Assembly: GCA_964640965.1 (NCBI GenBank)
Contig: CAZXJB010000102.1
Coordinates: 1-8,549, forward strand
Direction: 5' to 3'
Origin: HRBIN12 sp964640965
GTDB taxonomy: Bacteria > Actinomycetota > UBA4738 > HRBIN12
Length of the DNA: 8,549 nucleotides
The stretch's first letter is position 1. Every line of letters starts with the position of its first letter. A program made the position numbers and the translations under genes. The notes beneath the pieces were generated by a model. That model saw only the letters and a program-made list of their open reading frames with translations, was not told the origin of the DNA and ran no database searches. This document shows positions 4,882 through 8,549 of the stretch, one piece after another.

Positions 4882-6405
4882 ATGCGGAAACCCCTCGCCA
4901 TCGCGCTCGTGGTCGCCGCGCTGGCGATCCCGCCAGCGGCGCGGGCCCACGCCGGCCCGGACGGGTTCACGTTCTACGGGGGCGGCTGGGGCCACGGGCT
5001 CGGGCTCTCGCAGTGGGGCGCGTACGGCCTCGCGCGGGAGGGCTGGAGCGCCGCTCGGATCCTGACCCACTTCTACCAGGGGACCCGGGTCTCGGAGGTC
5101 GAGAACCCGCCGGCGACCCTGCGGGTCGGGCTCGTGCAGGGGCAGCAGCGGATCCGCCTGGAGGCGCAGGGGGGTCCCGTGGACCTGCGCCTCGGCGGTC
5201 GCAGGGAGGACGACACGATCGCCACGATCCCGCGGGGCGAGACCTGGACGGTGCGGCAGGTCGACGGGAAGTACCGGATCCGCGACGCCTCCGGCGACCC
5301 GGTGGGCGACCCCGTCGGCGGCCCGAGCACGGACCTGTACGCCGTGTACGTGCCGAGCGGCGCCAGGGTGCGGATCCCCGAGGCCGGTCACACGTACGGC
5401 CGCGGCTGGGTCGAGTTCGGGCTCTACGGGTGCGCCTCGGGGTGCGCGATCCGCCTCGTCGCGGTCGTGCCGACCGAGCAGTACCTCTACGGGCTCGGGG
5501 AGGTCCCGAGCTCCTGGCCGATGGCCTCCCTCAAGGCCCAGGCGATCGCGGCGCGCTCCTACGCGCTCCGCAAGGTCGCGCGCTCCGGCCAGCACCGTTC
5601 GATCTGCGACTGCGCGCTCTACGCGAGCTCGTACGACCAGGTCTACGTGGGCTGGGACAAGGAGGCCGCGACCGACGGGGATCGCTGGGTGAGCGCGGTC
5701 GATGGGACCGCGGGGAAGGTCGTGACGTACCGGGGCGAGGTGATCCAGGCCTTCTACATGTCCTCGAGCGGCGGGTACACGGAGAACAACGAGAACGTCT
5801 GGGGCGGCACGCCGATCCCGTACCTGCGCGGGGTCTGCGACCCGGGCGACTACACGGCGGCGAACCCGAACGCGGTCTGGGCGGTGAGCCTGTCGGCGTC
5901 GGAGGTCACCCAGCGCCTCGGGCTCGGGATCGGCACCGTGACCGGCTTCACGGACGTGGTCCGAGGGGTCTCGGGGCGGATCCTGTCGGTGACGGTCCTC
6001 GGCGACGGCGGCACGGCGACGATCGAGGGTGCCGTGCTGCAGAGCCGCCTCGGGCTGCGCGACGACCGCGTCTGGATCGACCGCGACCGCCGCGTCGTCG
6101 GCGCGATCCGCGAGAAGTACGACGCGACGAACTGCGCCCCGGGGCTCCCCGTCTCCCGCCGGATCGAGGTGGCGGGCGGCCTGCGGCAGGCGTTCGAGCG
6201 GGGGACCATCTACCACTCCGAGGCGACGGGACCGCACCTGCTGCGGGACCCCGTGCTCGCCTTCTACAAGAGCAAGGGCGGGCCGGGCGGCAAGCTCGGG
6301 TTCCCGACCACGGACGTGCGCAAGATGGCCAACGGGAACCTGCGGGCGTCCTTCGAGCACGGACGCATCACCTGCCGGCCGGACGGCACGTGCTGGATCT
6401 CCTAG
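4882..6405 (+). CDS. Secreted SpoIID/LytB-domain protein with C-terminal LGFP repeat
   Basis: A 507-residue exported protein. Residues 1-22 form a signal peptide (MRKP, hydrophobic core, ARA cleavage site at 20-22). Next is FYGGGWGHGLGLSQWGA (31-47), which in classical SpoIID lies at the C-terminus. The SpoIID core follows: VVPTEQYLYGLGEVPSSWPMASLKAQAIAARSY spans 195-227, and Glu207 aligns with the catalytic Glu of SpoIID lytic transglycosylases, although this loop looks two residues shorter than usual. SSSGGYTENNENVWGG (294-309) and PYLRGV (313-318) complete the core. From about 405 to 495 are LGFP-type repeats (KLGFPTTD, 471-478), which bind cell walls in corynebacteria. Eight cysteines, including CASGC (184-188) and CDC (242-244), suggest disulfides. 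SpoIID cleaves stem-peptide-free glycan and LytB enhances amidases, so a wall-remodelling role is likely. ATG 4882 is chosen because the signal peptide begins there; a GTG at 4852 is poorer. Confidence 0.88.
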   Translation: MRKPLAIALVVAALAIPPAARAHAGPDGFTFYGGGWGHGLGLSQWGAYGLAREGWSAARILTHFYQGTRVSEVENPPATLRVGLVQGQQRIRLEAQGGPVDLRLGGRREDDTIATIPRGETWTVRQVDGKYRIRDASGDPVGDPVGGPSTDLYAVYVPSGARVRIPEAGHTYGRGWVEFGLYGCASGCAIRLVAVVPTEQYLYGLGEVPSSWPMASLKAQAIAARSYALRKVARSGQHRSICDCALYASSYDQVYVGWDKEAATDGDRWVSAVDGTAGKVVTYRGEVIQAFYMSSSGGYTENNENVWGGTPIPYLRGVCDPGDYTAANPNAVWAVSLSASEVTQRLGLGIGTVTGFTDVVRGVSGRILSVTVLGDGGTATIEGAVLQSRLGLRDDRVWIDRDRRVVGAIREKYDATNCAPGLPVSRRIEVAGGLRQAFERGTIYHSEATGPHLLRDPVLAFYKSKGGPGGKLGFPTTDVRKMANGNLRASFEHGRITCRPDGTCWIS

Positions 6406-6406
6406 C

Positions 6407-6592
6407 TCAGCGCTGCATCCACCAGGCGAGCGCGAGCGCGATCAGGCCGGAGATGAGCACCAGCACGAGGTAGGTCCGCAGGAACCGCGCCCGCAGCTCC
6501 CGCCGGCGCCGCTCCTCGCGCCGCCTGCGGGCAAGCGCCTTCTTCTCGGCCCGCCGCTCGGCCTTGGTCCGGGGCCGCGAGCCCGCGCCCAT
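6407..6592 (-). CDS. Small polybasic single-helix membrane protein, unknown function
   Basis: A 61-residue protein. Residues 1-38 are strongly charged and helix-forming (runs such as ARRRREERRRRELRAR, 21-36). A single hydrophobic helix follows (about 39-59, YLVLVLISGLIALALAWW), then a three-residue tail. It would sit in the membrane with its basic part in the cytoplasm. I do not recognise a family. It starts 1 nt after the stop of the DUF3105 gene and lacks a clear ribosome site of its own, so it is probably translated by coupling. This, plus the clean charged-then-hydrophobic layout, argues it is real. It ends 1 bp from the stop of the convergent spoIID-like gene. Confidence 0.65.
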   Translation of the reverse strand: MGAGSRPRTKAERRAEKKALARRRREERRRRELRARFLRTYLVLVLISGLIALALAWWMQR

Positions 6593-6593
6593 C

Positions 6594-7358
6594 TCAGATC
6601 GGCGCCCCGGGCTCCGGCGCGGTCCCGAGGTACCCCTCGCCGCCGAAGGTGGGGAAGGCGTAGCGCGCGGTGAAGCCGAAGGCCGCGGCGAGGTTCACCT
6701 GCGAGCACGTCTGCACGTGGTGCCAGGCGACGAGCGTCATGCCGACCCCCGGTGGGAGCGCCCCCGCCGCGCCCTCGTCCGGGTAGTCGTACGGGGCCAC
6801 GATCACGCTCGCGCCGACCGCGGGATCCCGGAAGAAGTCCTGCAGCTCGCCGAGGGACGAACCCGCGGCTCCGGGGTCGTACCAGACGACCGCCGCGCCG
6901 TGCTCGAGAGAGTGGAGGAGCCGATCGATCGGCGGCGGGCTCGAGTAGACGCCGGCCGGCAGCGTCGAGTCGGCGTGCGGGCCGGAGGCCGGGGGCTGCG
7001 AGGGGTAGCTCGCGAGCGGGGGCATCGCCGCGACGAGGTCGCTCCCGACGTGCGCCCGATCCAGGTCCGTCGGCCGGTAGGGGCCGACGTCCCGGACCTC
7101 GGTGCACCCGGCGGCGGTGGCCTCGGAGGCGGCCGAGGCGAGCAGCTCCGAGGCCTCAACCTCGGCCCGGCTCGGCTCCTTCGGGCGCGTGAGCGCGAAC
7201 GCGGCGACGCCGACGACCGCGAGCGCGGCGAGGACCCCGGCGATCCAGCGGTTGCGCCGGGCGCGGGAGGCGCGCCGCTCGGCCTCGAGGCGCCTCCGCC
7301 GCGCCTCCTGACGACGCTCGTCCCTCGTCCTCCGGTCCCTGCCGCCCGTGCCCGCCAT
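6594..7358 (-). CDS. DUF3105 membrane-anchored extracellular protein
   Basis: A 254-residue protein. Residues 1-37 are Arg/Glu-rich and cytoplasmic, a membrane helix spans about 38-57, and a DUF3105 domain fills about 84-245 outside the cell. Visible family marks are SGPHAD (125-130), the HSLEHGAAVVWYDPG block (149-163, with His153 and Tyr160), and the late AWHHVQTC (211-218). Cys85 and Cys218 are well placed for a disulfide. The family is common in actinobacteria and has no established function that I know of; conserved His residues could suggest metal binding, but that is speculation. GGAGG lies 3 nt before the ATG, a slightly short spacing. The gene is followed at once by the 61-residue membrane protein, and the two share the same polybasic-plus-helix design. 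Confidence 0.85.
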   Translation of the reverse strand: MAGTGGRDRRTRDERRQEARRRRLEAERRASRARRNRWIAGVLAALAVVGVAAFALTRPKEPSRAEVEASELLASAASEATAAGCTEVRDVGPYRPTDLDRAHVGSDLVAAMPPLASYPSQPPASGPHADSTLPAGVYSSPPPIDRLLHSLEHGAAVVWYDPGAAGSSLGELQDFFRDPAVGASVIVAPYDYPDEGAAGALPPGVGMTLVAWHHVQTCSQVNLAAAFGFTARYAFPTFGGEGYLGTAPEPGAPI

Positions 7359-7386
7359 GCTCCTCCGCCCCGCTCGACAGGTCGGA

Positions 7387-7392
7387 AGGATA
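7387..7392 (-). promoter_or_regulatory. Putative -10 element (TATCCT) for the DUF3105 gene
   Basis: On the minus strand TATCCT fits TANNNT. It would start a transcript near 7380, about 22 nt before the ATG at 7358, with GGAGG in the leader. No clear -35 is visible. It lies where the lost first half of the purine permease gene would otherwise be expected. Confidence 0.35.
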
Positions 7393-7432
7393 CCCGGGGT
7401 CGCGTTGCACGGCCCTCCCGGCGCTCTGCTCG

Positions 7433-8218
7433 ATGCTGGTGGCGCGCCGGGTCCGAGGGGCCCTGCTGATCGGGATCCTCGCCTCGACCGTGCTCGCCGT
7501 CATCGTGAACGAGTGGAAGGACCAGACGATCTGGCAGAACGGCGTCGCGGCGATCCCGGACCGGATCGTCTCGACCCCCGACCTCGGCCTGGTCGGCGAC
7601 GTCTCGTTCGGGTTCGTCTCCGCCCTCGGGTGGGCGACGGCCCTCGCCGCGGTGATCTCGGTCATGCTCTCGGACTTCTTCGACACGATGGGGACGGTGA
7701 TCGGGATCGGCGGTGAGGCCTGCCTCCTGGACCGCGAGGGCAAGCTCCCCGGCATCAAGCGGGTCCTGCTCGTGGACTCCCTCGCGGCGGTGGTCGGCGG
7801 GCTCACCTCCTCGTCCTCGAACACGACCTACATCGAGAGCGCCGCGGGCGTCTCCGAGGGAGGCCGGACGGGTCTGGCGGCCGTCGTGACCGGGGTGCTG
7901 TTCCTCCTCGCGATGTTCCTCTCGCCGATCGCGGGGGTGATCCCCCCCGAGGCCACGGCGCCGGCCCTCGTGATCGTGGGCTACTTCATGATGACGCTCG
8001 TCCGCGAGATCGAGTGGTCCGACCCGGGCATCGGGATCCCGGCGCTGGTGACGATCCTGTTCATGCCGTTCACCTACAGCATCACGAACGGCGTCGGGGC
8101 CGGGTTCCTGACCTACGTCGTCGTGGCCGTGCTGCGCGGGCGCGCTCGCGAGGTGCATCCGCTCCTGTACGGCGTGGCGATCATCTTCGCCTGGTACTTC
8201 ATCCACGGCGTCGTCTGA
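7433..8218 (+). pseudogene. N-terminally truncated NCS2 (AzgA/PbuG-type) purine permease
   Basis: The 261 residues match the C-terminal part of guanine/hypoxanthine-type permeases. ARRVRGALLIGI (4-15), DFFDTMGT (81-88) and TTYIESAAGVSEGGRTG (131-147) are hallmark segments, and the last helices end normally. Intact members have about 430-480 residues and 14 helices in two inverted halves; here the first 170-220 residues, including the first half of the substrate site, are absent. The 74 bp before the ATG lead straight into the DUF3105 gene. No N-terminal permease sequence appears there in any forward frame, so this is a deletion rather than a frameshift. No ribosome site precedes the ATG. The remaining coding sequence has no internal stop, so the loss may be recent, or the join may be an assembly error. 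An independently functional half-transporter is unlikely. Confidence 0.78.
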
Positions 8219-8228
8219 TCGGGATCGC

Positions 8229-8549
8229 TCAGACCCAGCGCAGGAGGGCCTCGAGCGGCAGCGGGGGGCGCGGGGGCGGCTCGCCCTCGGGCGGCCGGCC
8301 GACCGCGACCGTGCCCAGCGCGTGCCACTCCTCGGCCACGCCGAGCGCCGCGCGCGTCTCCTCCTGGCAGAACAGGGTGGAGGAGATCCACGCGCTCGCG
8401 AGCCCCTGGGCGTGGAGCGCGAGCAGGAGGTTCTGGATGGCGGCGCCGCCCGAGAGCAGGAACATCTCGCGCTCCGCGGTGGCCCGCTCGGCATCGGGGT
8501 AGGGGTGGGCGCCCGCGAAGCGGACCCAGGGGACGATGAGGAGCGGGGC
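8229..8549 (-). CDS. fbiB: Coenzyme F420:L-glutamate ligase FbiB, C-terminal domain (partial)
   Basis: The minus-strand frame is open to the window edge and gives the last 106 residues. The segment AHPYPDAERATAEREMFLLS, then GGAAIQNLLLALHAQGL and SAWISSTLFC, closely matches the FMN-binding nitroreductase-like domain at the C-terminus of actinobacterial FbiB. Mycobacterial FbiB has an N-terminal CofE-like ligase domain that adds glutamates to F420-0 and this C-terminal domain, which supports poly-glutamylation and the final reduction to mature F420. Only the C-terminal part is visible, so a stand-alone nitroreductase is possible, but the motif match and the manB/wbbL neighbourhood favour FbiB. 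It converges on the truncated permease with a 10-bp gap and no terminator hairpin. Confidence 0.82.
   Translation of the reverse strand, partial: APLLIVPWVRFAGAHPYPDAERATAEREMFLLSGGAAIQNLLLALHAQGLASAWISSTLFCQEETRAALGVAEEWHALGTVAVGRPPEGEPPPRPPLPLEALLRWV

Noticed and set aside
4804..6360. 518-residue open frame opposite the spoIID-like gene
   Set aside because: The plus-strand protein has a signal peptide, SpoIID motifs and an LGFP repeat, while the reverse frame is Arg/Pro/Val-rich low-complexity sequence.
6803..8494. 563-residue minus-strand open frame spanning DUF3105, the permease relic and fbiB
   Set aside because: It crosses three recognised genes in a different frame, and its Arg/Ser/Asp-rich composition fits a GC-rich shadow.
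1..8549. Defence system, CRISPR array, prophage or insertion sequence
   Set aside because: No spaced direct repeats, transposase, integrase, nuclease or tRNA-like structure was seen; base composition and codon style are even across the window.

Overview
This is a very GC-rich window that reads as the chromosome of an actinobacterium. The evidence is a two-domain-type FbiB (coenzyme F420) C-terminus, an LGFP-repeat SpoIID/LytB protein, a DUF3105 membrane protein, frequent start/stop overlaps, GTG starts and a possible leaderless promoter. I cannot resolve the family or genus. An uncultured lineage is possible, and the order fbiB / manB / wbbL recalls mycobacteria without implying close kinship.

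Layout. The left edge (1-67, minus) is the start of an acidic, repeat-bearing protein of unknown function. Behind it is a possible leaderless promoter with a perfect CRP/GlxR-type palindrome near -42. A 323-bp divergent intergenic region leads into a tight plus-strand block, 391-4793. It holds an O-antigen/teichoic-acid type ABC exporter (Wzm-like permease and Wzt-like ATPase with a C-terminal carbohydrate-recognition domain), a four-helix EamA/SMR-like transporter, a WbbL-like GT2 glycosyltransferase (probably a rhamnosyltransferase) and a ManB/ManC-like sugar-1-phosphate nucleotidyltransferase. Four of these five genes overlap or nearly overlap a neighbour. Together they look like a cell-envelope glycan module: nucleotide-sugar supply, sugar transfer to a lipid carrier, and export of the lipid-linked product.

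Next, behind its own putative promoter and two short palindromes, comes a secreted SpoIID/LytB-LGFP protein (4882-6405), probably a cell-wall remodelling factor. It converges, with 1 bp between stop codons, on a minus-strand pair: DUF3105 (7358-6594) and a 61-residue polybasic single-helix protein (6592-6407), coupled by a 1-nt gap.

At 7433-8218 is the C-terminal half of an AzgA/PbuG-type NCS2 purine permease. Its N-terminal half is missing, so it is most likely a decayed gene. It converges on the C-terminal part of FbiB (8549-8229, minus, running off the window), the F420 gamma-glutamyl ligase.

I see no CRISPR array, tRNA, rRNA, insertion sequence or phage gene, and no clear new defence or mobile system. 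The most interesting points are the truncated permease, the possible class II CRP-like promoter, the conserved F420/cell-wall neighbourhood, and the pair of polybasic membrane proteins.
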